Positions 36,241-44,376 of a stretch of 64,000 bases of DNA are shown in pieces. Made by a program: the position numbers and the translations under genes. The stretch lies in NCBI GenBank assembly GCA_034927345.1, contig JAYFQE010000015.1, positions 124,001 to 188,000 of the forward strand. The letters run 5' to 3'. Source of the DNA: JAYFQE01 sp034927345 (GTDB taxonomy: Bacteria; Bacillota; Clostridia; Saccharofermentanales; UBA5734). Numbering within the stretch: position 1 is the first letter of the stretch; each line of letters opens with the position of its first letter. The notes beneath the pieces were generated by a model. It saw only the letters and a list, made by a program, of their open reading frames with translations, was not told the DNA's origin and searched no databases.

Positions 36241-36998
36241 GGTCCTATCTTGCTTTTACACAAAAAGAATTCTGTGAAGCCGCCCGCACTTACAAATTGC
36301 TGATCATGGCGGCCGTGTTTGCGCTGTTTGGCATGATGAATCCGATTACCGCGAAAATAACGCCTCAGATGCTGGACGCATTGATGCCGCCCGAGATGAA
36401 AATCACATTGGGCGAGCCTACGGCGATGGATTCCTGGGCGCAATTCTTCAAGAATGTGCCGCAAATGGGCCTGATTGTTCTCGTCATCGTTTTCAGCGGC
36501 ATCATGGCCAACGAATTCTCCCGCGGCACGCTGATCAATGTCCTGACAAAAGGCTTGGCCCGCAGTACGGTTATCCTGGCAAAATTTACCATGTCGGCAT
36601 CTTTATGGACGGTCAGCTATGTGTTGTGCTTTGGCTTAACCTATATCTATACAGCCTATTTCTGGAAGAATGCCGCGCCGCCGAATCTCCTGTTCTCAGT
36701 CTTTTGCCTGTGGCTGTTCGGCGTATTGCTGCTGGCCTCGGTCATTCTGGGCGGCGTGCTGTTCAAGAGCAACTACGCTTGCCTGCTGTTTACCGGCGGA
36801 TTCGTGGTGGTGCTCTTTCTGATCAATATTATCCCGCAGGTACAGAAATATAACCCGGTCGGACTTGCCGAGAACAATATGCCGCTTTTGAAAAACGCGA
36901 TGTCCGCCGATTTTGCCTGGCCGGTCGCCTTGTGCTGTGTCATGATCATCGGTTTTGTCGGCGCCGCCGTGGCATTGTTCAATAAAAAGCAACTATAA
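36237..36998 (+). CDS. ABC-2 type exporter permease
   Basis: Membrane subunit (253 residues) for the upstream ATPase. Six hydrophobic segments are visible, including LLIMAAVFALFGMMNPI, LIVLVIVFSGIMANEF, SASLWTVSYVLCFGLTYIYT, LWLFGVLLLASVILGGVLF, FTGGFVVVLFLINII and ALCCVMIIGFVGAAVALF. The segment NEFSRGTLINVLTKGLARSTVILAKF after the second helix is the conserved loop of ABC-2 permeases of this class. It overlaps the ATPase stop by 4 nt, which shows coupling. It is the last gene of the exporter unit. Confidence 0.9.
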   Translation: MRSYLAFTQKEFCEAARTYKLLIMAAVFALFGMMNPITAKITPQMLDALMPPEMKITLGEPTAMDSWAQFFKNVPQMGLIVLVIVFSGIMANEFSRGTLINVLTKGLARSTVILAKFTMSASLWTVSYVLCFGLTYIYTAYFWKNAAPPNLLFSVFCLWLFGVLLLASVILGGVLFKSNYACLLFTGGFVVVLFLINIIPQVQKYNPVGLAENNMPLLKNAMSADFAWPVALCCVMIIGFVGAAVALFNKKQL

Positions 36999-37011
36999 AG
37001 AAAACCGCCGG

Positions 37012-37210
37012 CTATGAAGCGCAGATGACGAAGTGCACCCCAAAGACATGCTCGTGACTGGCTAACCCATAGTACATCTCGAATTGCACACCCTCCACCG
37101 ATTCATATCCAGATGTAGGAAACCACTCGGTCCAGATTCGTCTCCACATGGCTTGAATTTCACAATGTAAACGCCGAACACACGAAAAGCCTATATCGCA
37201 CGCAGATACA
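37012..37210 (-). pseudogene. Remnant of a GyrI-like effector-binding domain
   Basis: The minus-strand reading contains MWRRIWTEWFPTSGYE and VEGVQFEMYYGLASHEH, which closely resemble the end of GyrI-like/AraC effector-binding domains. Those domains are about 150 residues and end in an EIWIPV-type strand; here the end reads GVHFVICAS and stops. Upstream of it there is no plausible domain start, ribosome site or helix-turn-helix. I read it as a degraded leftover of an AraC- or GyrI-type gene lying between two convergent units. The rest of the 356-nt gap (36999-37354) holds nothing else I can support. Confidence 0.55.
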
Positions 37211-37354
37211 GGCATGACGCCGTGCAGTTTTTTTGAACGCTCGGCTGAATGCTTCCGGCGGCGGTACTCCCGTGATGATGGACAACATATTTTTTTAATG
37301 GTCTGCTTGACAGGGAGCGGTTCATGGTTCAACCGCCAGATCAGGCGCTCTCTT

Positions 37355-38473
37355 TTATCGTTGGTCCTGACGGAGATTAGCCATATATATCTGCCAGTCG
37401 CTCCGGCTCAGGAAATGGGAGCCTGTCCGCAGATGATAGGCCGCGCGGCCGTCTTGAAGGATGGTTCCCGGTTCCGGCAGCCGGTCCGGCGTGACGAGGC
37501 CGGGATAACCGAGGAGCCTGTAGACGGGCGAGGCGGCCAGAGCGGCAAGAAATTCGGAACGCGGATCGGCCCAGCCGTCTTCAGCCGCGCTGCCGATATA
37601 AACAGCGCGCGGAGCGATCAGGCTGATCAGAAAATGCTGGTCGAACGGCAAAGCGTCTTCACGCTCGGCATAAGCCGGGAACCGACCGCAAAACCAATAA
37701 GGGAAAACCCGGGTTATCGCTTCGATCCGCTCGCCTGATTTGCCCCGGAATAAAGCTGCGCCGGCGCAGCCTGAATCGTTGGCGATAGCTGTCGCGAAAC
37801 GTTCATCCTGCGCGCCGCACCACAAAGCTGTTTTGCCCAGGCGCGAATGGCCGATGACCGCAACATGGTCCGGGTCCAGGTCGGTTCTGGTTTGCAGATA
37901 ATCCATAACCCGGCTGGCGGCCCAGGCCCAAATGGAAATTTTGCCCCAGCCGGTCTGTTCGTCACGAGGATAAAAAGACGGCAGTCCTTTGGTGAACCGG
38001 TCATTTTCGTCGGGTGAAAGGTCATTGTAGCAGAACGTGGCGATGGCAAACCCGTTGTCGATGATTTCTTCTGCCGGCAAGTAAAGGTCCGGTATATCGG
38101 GACGGAAAGCGATAGCCAGAAAAACCGGCGTCCTTTTCACCTGTTTAGGGATGATCAGGGTGAGCGGAAAGGCAAACTTGCCCCGCGGCGTCGGAAATTC
38201 GATGACGACCGTTTGCCGGATTGCCTTGTTGGCCAAGGCGTCGGCCTGGTTTTCAGTTATCTGCCCGACGACGGAAGCCGGCGCCGCAGGCGCGTAGCCG
38301 TATATTTCCCGCCGCAGCAGATCGAGAATTTCCAGCCGGCGCCGCGTCCAGTCTGCAGGGCGCTCTATGAAACTGCCGTCCAGGTTCTGCAGAACGTCGG
38401 GCAGCTGCCGTTCCAGCAGTAAATTGTTCAGAACAGGCCCGTTCGTTTCGCCACAAATAAACGATTTCATCAT
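37355..38473 (-). CDS. CE15-like carbohydrate esterase (acetylxylan/glucuronoyl esterase type)
   Basis: Alpha/beta hydrolase of 372 residues resembling glucuronoyl methylesterases and acetylxylan esterases. The nucleophile is Ser210 in VAVIGHSRLGKTALW, a GHSRxGK form of the CE15 motif. Other matches are RREIYGYAP near residue 55, DNGFAIATFCYNDLSPD, WAWAASRVMDYLQT, ANDSGCAGAALFRGKSGERIEAI and a catalytic-His region late in the chain. There is no signal peptide. The start is one of two adjacent ATGs (38473 or 38470). It lies 27 nt downstream of a Gfo/Idh/MocA gene, so the two are probably co-transcribed and act on a uronic-acid or acetylated sugar. Confidence 0.85.
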   Translation of the reverse strand: MMKSFICGETNGPVLNNLLLERQLPDVLQNLDGSFIERPADWTRRRLEILDLLRREIYGYAPAAPASVVGQITENQADALANKAIRQTVVIEFPTPRGKFAFPLTLIIPKQVKRTPVFLAIAFRPDIPDLYLPAEEIIDNGFAIATFCYNDLSPDENDRFTKGLPSFYPRDEQTGWGKISIWAWAASRVMDYLQTRTDLDPDHVAVIGHSRLGKTALWCGAQDERFATAIANDSGCAGAALFRGKSGERIEAITRVFPYWFCGRFPAYAEREDALPFDQHFLISLIAPRAVYIGSAAEDGWADPRSEFLAALAASPVYRLLGYPGLVTPDRLPEPGTILQDGRAAYHLRTGSHFLSRSDWQIYMANLRQDQR

Positions 38474-38500
38474 CGATCGCTTTCCCCGGCAAACATCAGA

Positions 38501-39565
38501 TTACCGGATGACAACCTCATGCCCGGTTTTCGCGGACTCGTAAATGGCGTCCAGGATGGTCATCAAAACAATGCCGTCCTGAGCCGGAGCCCGGCAAGGC
38601 GTTCCGTCTTTGACACAAGAAACATAGTGATTGATTTCGTTCTCGAACAGCCCGTTAAAATCCAGATCGGTTTTGCCGTTCAGCGTGATGTCGGCCATAT
38701 AATGATTAACTTCCGAATAGAGTTCCAGTTCCGGATCCAGCTTGGCGCCGGCTTTGGTGCCGAATAATTCGATCTTGCCCTGGTCATTTTTGATATTCAG
38801 GCTGAAGCTGGCCTCGATATTCAAAACCGCGCCGTTGTCGAACCGGATCATGGCCGCGGCCAGATCTTCGACGTCGCAGATATCGGCGTTTGTTTTTGTT
38901 GACGCGACATAACCCGCGGTGCCCTTGACGCCCTTGCGGTCATAAAGCTTTTGGAAGGTAGCTCCGTAAACGGATATCGGCTTGGGATTACCCAAAAGAT
39001 ATCGGACCAGGTCGATCACATGGACGCCCAGATCGATCAGCGGTCCGCCGCCGGACCGGGATTTGTCGCCAAACCAGCCGCCCGGATTGCCTTTGCGCCT
39101 CAAGTAAGTGGCCTTGGTATAATAGATTTCGCCGAAATAGTCCTGATCGATGAAGTCTTTCAGGACCGTACAGTCGTTGCCGAACCGTCTGACGAAACCA
39201 ATCATCAGCAGCTTGCCGGCTTTGTCGGCGGCTGCTTTCATTTTCTTGGCGTCGGCGGCGCAGGTGGCCATCGGTTTTTCGCAGATAACGTGTTTTCCGG
39301 CTTCCAGAGCGGCGATCGTGCATGCCGCGTGAGCGGAATTCCAGGTGCACACGCTGACGGCGTCGATCTCCTTCAGCTTCAGCATTTCGTGCATATCCGT
39401 AAACGTTCTGCCGACGCCGTATTGGGCGGCCATGGCCTTGACGCGGTCCTCGTTGATGTCGCAGAAAGCATAAAGCTCAACATCCGGATTTTTAAGGTAA
39501 GCATTGATATGAACATTCGAGATATTTCCGGTACCGATAATTCCGATTCTGATTTTTTCGCTCAT
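38501..39565 (-). CDS. Gfo/Idh/MocA-family oxidoreductase
   Basis: NAD(P)-dependent sugar or inositol dehydrogenase-like enzyme. The Rossmann motif is GIIGTGNISNVH at the start, EKPMATCAADAKKM holds the conserved catalytic Glu-Lys-Pro, and GGPLIDLGVHVIDLVRYLLG carries the Asp and His expected in the active site. The ATG at 39565 has AAAGGAG 9 nt upstream; an earlier ATG at 39586 lies before that site. A TTGATT-N18-TATAAT promoter lies at 39603-39632. It is close in sequence to the gene at 61450-62508 in this window, so the two are paralogues. Confidence 0.93.
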   Translation of the reverse strand: MSEKIRIGIIGTGNISNVHINAYLKNPDVELYAFCDINEDRVKAMAAQYGVGRTFTDMHEMLKLKEIDAVSVCTWNSAHAACTIAALEAGKHVICEKPMATCAADAKKMKAAADKAGKLLMIGFVRRFGNDCTVLKDFIDQDYFGEIYYTKATYLRRKGNPGGWFGDKSRSGGGPLIDLGVHVIDLVRYLLGNPKPISVYGATFQKLYDRKGVKGTAGYVASTKTNADICDVEDLAAAMIRFDNGAVLNIEASFSLNIKNDQGKIELFGTKAGAKLDPELELYSEVNHYMADITLNGKTDLDFNGLFENEINHYVSCVKDGTPCRAPAQDGIVLMTILDAIYESAKTGHEVVIR

Positions 39566-39602
39566 GACGCTATCTCCTTTGATCATAAAAAATCACAGGT
39601 GT

Positions 39603-39632
39603 ATTATAGCCGTCTTTCCGATTGAGAATCAA
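39603..39632 (-). promoter_or_regulatory. Promoter of the Gfo/Idh/MocA gene
   Basis: On the minus strand TTGATT (39627-39632), an 18-nt spacer and TATAAT (39603-39608) lie about 40 nt before the start. The -35 box overlaps the 3' end of the FeoB-associated gene. Confidence 0.5.
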
Positions 39633-39820
39633 GTCGATTTGCGCTTGCCGGCAAATGACCGGCCGCATGATCCGCGGCACGGGCAGCTGCGGGAATCGTC
39701 GGCGCTGCTGCATAAACTGCAGTTCCGGCAGCCTTTGCCGCGTCTGCTCCAGGCGATTGCGGCTGCCAAAACGGCCGCCAGGACAACAAGGGCAATGATG
39801 ATGAAATCGACAGCGTTCAT
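39629..39820 (-). CDS. FeoB-associated Cys-rich membrane protein
   Basis: A 63-residue protein with one N-terminal membrane helix (DFIIIALVVLAAVLAAAIAW) and a short cytoplasmic tail rich in cysteine (CRNCSLCSS, then CPCRGSC). This layout matches the small FeoB-associated Cys-rich family found after feoB in Firmicutes, which may bind iron or an Fe-S cluster to serve the transporter. AGGAGG precedes the ATG. It lies 51 nt after feoB on the same strand. Confidence 0.88.
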   Translation of the reverse strand: MNAVDFIIIALVVLAAVLAAAIAWSRRGKGCRNCSLCSSADDSRSCPCRGSCGRSFAGKRKST

Positions 39821-39871
39821 ATAACCTCCTGAATATCCCTGAAGGGCTAGCTCAGTGAAAGGATCGTCCGG

Positions 39872-41875
39872 CTAAACCAGCAGCAGGCCGATACGATAAA
39901 CCATCCAGGCGGCCGCCCAGGCAAATCCGGTCTGCATGACAACGACGCCCAGAGCTTTCAGACTGCTGTTCATTTCTTTCTTCACAACGCTGATCGCCGC
40001 TACGCAAGGCGTATAAAGCAGAGTGAAAATGAGAAAGACAAAGGCCGTAAGCGGCGTAAAGATCCCGGATAAAGCTGCAGCCAGGTCCGTGACGCCGGCG
40101 CCGGTCAAAACGGCCAACGTACTGATAATCGCTTCTTTGGCCGCGAATCCGGTTATCAGGGCAGTGGATGCCCGCCAGTCGCTAAAGCCCAGCGGCGCGA
40201 ATACGGGCGAGATGAATCGTCCGATGGCCGCGAGCATGCTCTGGGAACTGTCCTGGACAGGATTGATCCGGACATCGAAGGATTGGAGAAACCAGATGGC
40301 CAACGTCGCGAGAAAAATAACCGTGAAGGCCCGGGACAGAAAATCTTTCGTCTTCTCCCAAAGCAGAAGCCCGGTTGATTTGGCGCTTGGCAGCCGATAG
40401 TTGGGCAGTTCCATGACAAAGGGCACAGGATTGCCGCTGTAAGTCGTTTTATTGGCGATCAAACCGACCAAAATGCCCGCGGCCAGGCCGAACACATAGA
40501 GCGAGATCATAATCAGCGCGCGGTGGCGGGGGAAGAAAGCCAGCGTAAACATGCCATATATCGGCAATTTAGCGCTGCAGCTCATAAATGGCGTCAGCAG
40601 GATCGTCAATTTCCGGTCCCGGTCGCTGGACAAAGTCCGGGTCGCCATAATGGCCGGAACCGAGCAGCCGAAGCCAATCAGCATAGGAACGATGCTGCGG
40701 CCGGACAATCCGATCTTGCGCAGCAGCTTGTCCATGACAAAAGCGATACGCGCCATATAACCGCTGTCTTCGAGCAAGGACAGGAAGAAAAACATGATGA
40801 CTAAAGTGGGAACAAAGGAAAGGACCGTGCCTACGCCGGCAAAAACGCCGTCGATCAGCAGCGACTGCACAACCGGGTTGACGTCGGCGCCGGCCAGCCA
40901 GGTTGCGACGGCGCTGCTTAAGCTGTCGATGCCGGCTGCCAGCAAGTCGCTGAGAAAACTGCCGATCACACCGAAAGTCAGCCAGAAAATAAGACCCATG
41001 ATGCCCAGAAAGATAGGAATGGCGAGGTATTTATGGGTCAAAATGTCGTCGATTTTCAAACTGCGCAGATGCTGCTTGCTTTCTTTGGGTTTGATGACTG
41101 TGCCGGCGCAGAGTTTGTCGATGAAGGTGTACCGCATGTCCGCAATAGCGGCTTTGCGGTCGGTATGCATCTCCTTCTCCAATTCCTCGATGCATTCGGA
41201 AATAGTATGCAGTTCGTGTTCATTGAGCTTCAGGGCTTCTTCCAGAGGCGGATCATTTTCGATCAGTTTGGTCGCCGCGAATTTTGCCGGCACGCCGATG
41301 TGTTCTGCATGGTCTTCGATGAGATGGGTTACCGCGTGGATGGTCCGGTGCACCGGGCCATCGCAAAAATCCTGACGTGCCGGGACCTGCTTTTGCCGGG
41401 CTGCCGTCAGTGTTGTTTCTATGAGTTCATCGACCCCTTCGTTTTTGCCGGCGGAGATCGGCACAACAGGGACTCCCAATTCCCGTGCCATTTCGCCGAC
41501 CTTGACGGTACCGCCGTTGGAGCGAACTTCGTCCATCATATTCAACGCGATGACCATGGGAATATTCAGGGATATGAGTTGCAGGCTCAGATAGAGATTT
41601 CTTTCGATATTCATGGCGTCGACGATATTAATGATCGCGTCCGGATGCTGATTCAGGATGAAATCGCGGGTGACGATTTCCTCGCTGGTATAGGGGGCCA
41701 GCGAATAAATGCCGGGCAGGTCGACGATCGTCGCCTCTTTATGGCCTGTGACAACGCCGTCTTTCCGTTCAACGGTAACGCCGGGGAAATTCCCGACATG
41801 TTGATTGGATCCGGTAAGCTGGTTGAATAGAGTCGTTTTGCCGCTGTTTTGATTTCCTGCCAAGGCAATGATCAT
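39872..41875 (-). CDS. feoB: Ferrous iron transporter FeoB
   Basis: GTPase-gated Fe(II) importer in the cytoplasmic membrane, 667 residues. The G domain has G1 GNQNSGKTT (residues about 7-15), the Fe-sensing-switch Thr in GVTVERK, G3 DLPGIYSL and G4 NMMD. A helical NFeoB segment (about 180-270) follows, then the two gate domains with conserved Cys (MLIGFGCSVPAIMATR; FMSCSAKLPIY). The ATG at 41875 overlaps the feoA stop (ATGA). A GTG at 41887 is possible but lies inside the ribosome region. It is the second gene of feoA-feoB-Cys-rich protein. Confidence 0.97.
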   Translation of the reverse strand: MIIALAGNQNSGKTTLFNQLTGSNQHVGNFPGVTVERKDGVVTGHKEATIVDLPGIYSLAPYTSEEIVTRDFILNQHPDAIINIVDAMNIERNLYLSLQLISLNIPMVIALNMMDEVRSNGGTVKVGEMARELGVPVVPISAGKNEGVDELIETTLTAARQKQVPARQDFCDGPVHRTIHAVTHLIEDHAEHIGVPAKFAATKLIENDPPLEEALKLNEHELHTISECIEELEKEMHTDRKAAIADMRYTFIDKLCAGTVIKPKESKQHLRSLKIDDILTHKYLAIPIFLGIMGLIFWLTFGVIGSFLSDLLAAGIDSLSSAVATWLAGADVNPVVQSLLIDGVFAGVGTVLSFVPTLVIMFFFLSLLEDSGYMARIAFVMDKLLRKIGLSGRSIVPMLIGFGCSVPAIMATRTLSSDRDRKLTILLTPFMSCSAKLPIYGMFTLAFFPRHRALIMISLYVFGLAAGILVGLIANKTTYSGNPVPFVMELPNYRLPSAKSTGLLLWEKTKDFLSRAFTVIFLATLAIWFLQSFDVRINPVQDSSQSMLAAIGRFISPVFAPLGFSDWRASTALITGFAAKEAIISTLAVLTGAGVTDLAAALSGIFTPLTAFVFLIFTLLYTPCVAAISVVKKEMNSSLKALGVVVMQTGFAWAAAWMVYRIGLLLV

Positions 41876-42105
41876 GTTTGTCCACACTCCTCAACAAGGA
41901 TGTTTTTTGCATCGTCAATCCGCAAGGTGAGCTCATAACCGCGGAGCGTCAATTCGATCGGATCGCCCATCGGCGCGACTTTGCGAACGGCAATTTCCGT
42001 ATGCGGCGTGAGTCCCATGTCGAGAAGCCTGTCCCGCAGGGCTCCGTTGCCGCGTACCGCGACGATTTTTCTCTTTTCGCCGATTCTCAATTCGTTAAGC
42101 GTCAT
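41872..42105 (-). CDS. feoA: Ferrous iron transport protein FeoA
   Basis: Small cytoplasmic SH3-like protein of 77 residues required for FeoB function. The sequence LNELRIGEKRKIVAVRG, DRLLDMGLTPHTEIAVRKVAPMGDPIELTLRG split over its two strands, and the final beta strands match FeoA well. The ATG at 42105 has two GGAGG-like sites just upstream (GGAGGGAGG); the longer reading starting at 42123 would sit in them. It overlaps feoB by 4 nt. The promoter and a 20-bp palindrome lie immediately upstream. Confidence 0.95.
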   Translation of the reverse strand: MTLNELRIGEKRKIVAVRGNGALRDRLLDMGLTPHTEIAVRKVAPMGDPIELTLRGYELTLRIDDAKNILVEECGQT

Positions 42106-42123
42106 GAGTAAACCTCCCTCCAA

Positions 42124-42153
42124 TTGTTAGCCGAGGCTAACAAGACTATTATA
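42124..42153 (-). promoter_or_regulatory. feo promoter with palindromic metal-repressor-like operator
   Basis: TTGTTAGCC (42124-42132) and GGCTAACAA (42135-42143) form a perfect 9-bp inverted repeat with a 2-nt centre. TATAAT on the minus strand (42148-42153) lies 4 nt upstream of it, so the palindrome covers the predicted transcription start. The half-site TTAGCC/GGCTAA resembles sites of DtxR/IdeR-type iron repressors more than Fur boxes. Iron-dependent repression is the natural reading. Confidence 0.65.
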
Positions 42154-42270
42154 ACAGAAAAAACCTGTGCGGTGACGATGAATTTCTTTGCGTTTGCAAC
42201 AATTTTCCTGTCAGGCCACGAATTGCTTTTTAACTCGTGGTATAACGATTGATGAAAAGGGGTGGATACG

Positions 42271-44346
42271 ATGGCAAACAGGCCTATGCGCATCGGCGCG
42301 ATTCAATATGGACAAAAGCCGGAAGATACGATGAAGGTGCCGGCCGTTCTGGAGCAGGGCGGCTTTAACGTGGAGCAGCTGCTGCACGCTGTCGGCAAAG
42401 CGGGGTATGGCTTGTACCAGAAAAGCATCCATGAACAGCTTTTGAAAGAATATCTGGCTGATTCCCATGCCCGTGGGATTGATGTTATTTTATACACCAA
42501 TGTACATATGGTCGATCAGCATGTCGCCAAAGAACACCCGGACTGGCTCAGACGCGACGAACAGGGCGATCAGGAAATGGTCAACGGCGATTATGTCATG
42601 ATCTGTATCAACAGCCCCTGGCGCGAGGCCTTTTTGAGCAGCGTCAAGGATTCTCTGGAGCAGGATATCCAGGGGATTTTTCTGGACGGACCTGTTTTCC
42701 GTTATGGCGGCTGCCGCTGCGCCGCCTGCCGGAGCTTGTTTGCCGCGCAGTTCGGCCGCCCGATCGAGACGGCCGGGAGCGCTGAGCTGCGCCAATTCAA
42801 CAGCCGCCATCTGGCGCGTTTCCTCAAGGACACGCGGGACTTGATAACGGCGAGGCATAAGCCGGTTATTCTTTATATGAACAATGAGGCTCTTTTCGGA
42901 ACACAGGTCGGCTGCCAGATCGATACAGTTTACCCCTATGTCGATTGGATCGGCGCTGAAGGCGGCTTTGTCTTTTACGGCAACCCCAATGAAGTCTCGC
43001 TTTGGAAAACGACTGTCTGTACAAAATATCTGGAGGCCAAATCAGGCGGTAAGCCGTATGTTGTCTTTAACGCGGGCAATCATCAGCCGTGGGCCCGCTA
43101 TATGCTGACCAGCGGCGAAGTCGGCCTGGCTTATGGTTCGGCGATAGCCAATGGCGGCAATGTCTGGTTCGGCATCCACGGTCTGATCGACAATTTCAAT
43201 TCTGACGCCGGGCGGACTGCCTTCCGTTTCAACCGGTTTGTCGCCGAGCATGAAGAATATTTTACCGATACGCGGCAATATGCCGATATTGCCCTGATGT
43301 GGTCCTATCGTACCTATCTTCAGTTTGCCGACCAGATTGAAGAGTCGGACTTCACAAAAAGCCGGCAGCTGACCGGCGGCCGCGGCCTTGGTTCGTTTCA
43401 AAAGGAGTTTCATGGTTTTGCCGACATGCTTCTGCGCAGCCACCGCCAGTTTGCGATCCTTGATGAAACGAATATCGGCCGGGGCGACCTGCAGAATTAC
43501 CAACTTCTGATTTTACCCAACGTGATGTGCGTGGATGATGATACGGAACAAAAAATCAGAGATTTTGTCGAAGCGGGCGGGCATCTGGTCATGACGCTGG
43601 CCGGCGGGCTGTTCGATGAAAACGGCCAGGTACGCCGGCAGCCGGCTTTCCGGGATTTATGCGGGATGAAAGACCTGGTTGAAGTGATCGATTATGTGCC
43701 GGGGTGCGGTTATCTGACGCCGGAACGCGGCGGCCATGACGGCTGGGAAGCCCCGGAAACTCCGGAAGCCCCGGAAGCCCCGGAAGCCGGTTTTTCAACC
43801 CCGGTTGTCAACGGACAATATGAGCCGGACGCGGAGGTGCTGGCGTCGGCCTATAAACCGATGGAAGGCCGTTATTCAACCTTCAATGAGGAAAAATATT
43901 CCTGCGTGGTGCTGCACCGCCGTGGTAAAGGGCAGACTGCTTATATTGCCGGAGGCATCGGCCAGTCCTATGCCGATTTCGGCCTCCTGTCGATGAAAAG
44001 GATTGTTGACGGCCTGACAGATTTGCTGACCGACAGCGAGATCAAGATTGAACAGGCTTTCCCGAGCCTGGAAATCGAACTCCGGACACAGGCCGCGCTT
44101 GGCCGCCGCTTGATTCATCTGGTGAATCATACCGGTTACATGCAGCGGCCGGTCAGCGGATTGATTCCCTGCCGGGGGATACGGATAACCATGAAGGCCG
44201 CGTATCCGATAAAAAGCGTTCGGGCGCTGGCGGCCAACCGGGATATCCCCTATACCCGGCACAAGGATGAAATCCAGTTTGAAGTCGATGTCGAGGATTA
44301 CGAGCTGATTGTTATTGACAAGACCTCGGGCGGTGACGCAAGATGA
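42271..44346 (+). CDS. GHL6-like glycoside hydrolase with beta-galactosidase trimerisation-like domain
   Basis: A 691-residue cytoplasmic protein. The first 330 residues look like the barrel of hypothetical glycosyl hydrolase 6, with YTNVHMVDQHVAKEHPDWL, GIFLDGPVFRYGG and the Cys motif CRCAAC (about residue 150). The middle part (about 345-480, NYQLLILPNVMCVDDDTEQKIRDFVEAGGHLVMT) resembles the trimerisation domain of GH42 enzymes. Between them and the C-terminal beta domain is a short AlaProGlu repeat (residues about 494-505). ATG at 42271 has an AAAGGGG site. A ROK repressor follows 30 nt later. The barrel is real by pattern; activity and substrate are not known. Confidence 0.75.
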   Translation: MANRPMRIGAIQYGQKPEDTMKVPAVLEQGGFNVEQLLHAVGKAGYGLYQKSIHEQLLKEYLADSHARGIDVILYTNVHMVDQHVAKEHPDWLRRDEQGDQEMVNGDYVMICINSPWREAFLSSVKDSLEQDIQGIFLDGPVFRYGGCRCAACRSLFAAQFGRPIETAGSAELRQFNSRHLARFLKDTRDLITARHKPVILYMNNEALFGTQVGCQIDTVYPYVDWIGAEGGFVFYGNPNEVSLWKTTVCTKYLEAKSGGKPYVVFNAGNHQPWARYMLTSGEVGLAYGSAIANGGNVWFGIHGLIDNFNSDAGRTAFRFNRFVAEHEEYFTDTRQYADIALMWSYRTYLQFADQIEESDFTKSRQLTGGRGLGSFQKEFHGFADMLLRSHRQFAILDETNIGRGDLQNYQLLILPNVMCVDDDTEQKIRDFVEAGGHLVMTLAGGLFDENGQVRRQPAFRDLCGMKDLVEVIDYVPGCGYLTPERGGHDGWEAPETPEAPEAPEAGFSTPVVNGQYEPDAEVLASAYKPMEGRYSTFNEEKYSCVVLHRRGKGQTAYIAGGIGQSYADFGLLSMKRIVDGLTDLLTDSEIKIEQAFPSLEIELRTQAALGRRLIHLVNHTGYMQRPVSGLIPCRGIRITMKAAYPIKSVRALAANRDIPYTRHKDEIQFEVDVEDYELIVIDKTSGGDAR
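43750..43785 (+). repeat. Four-unit 9-bp in-frame tandem repeat
   Basis: Four copies of a 9-bp unit (GCCCCGGAA, one copy with ACTCCGGAA) encode Ala/Thr-Pro-Glu repeats inside the GHL6-like gene. The copy number could vary without breaking the frame; it probably encodes a flexible linker. Confidence 0.8.
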
Positions 44347-44376
44347 TGTTGAATAAATCTTAACCTGAGGTGGACG

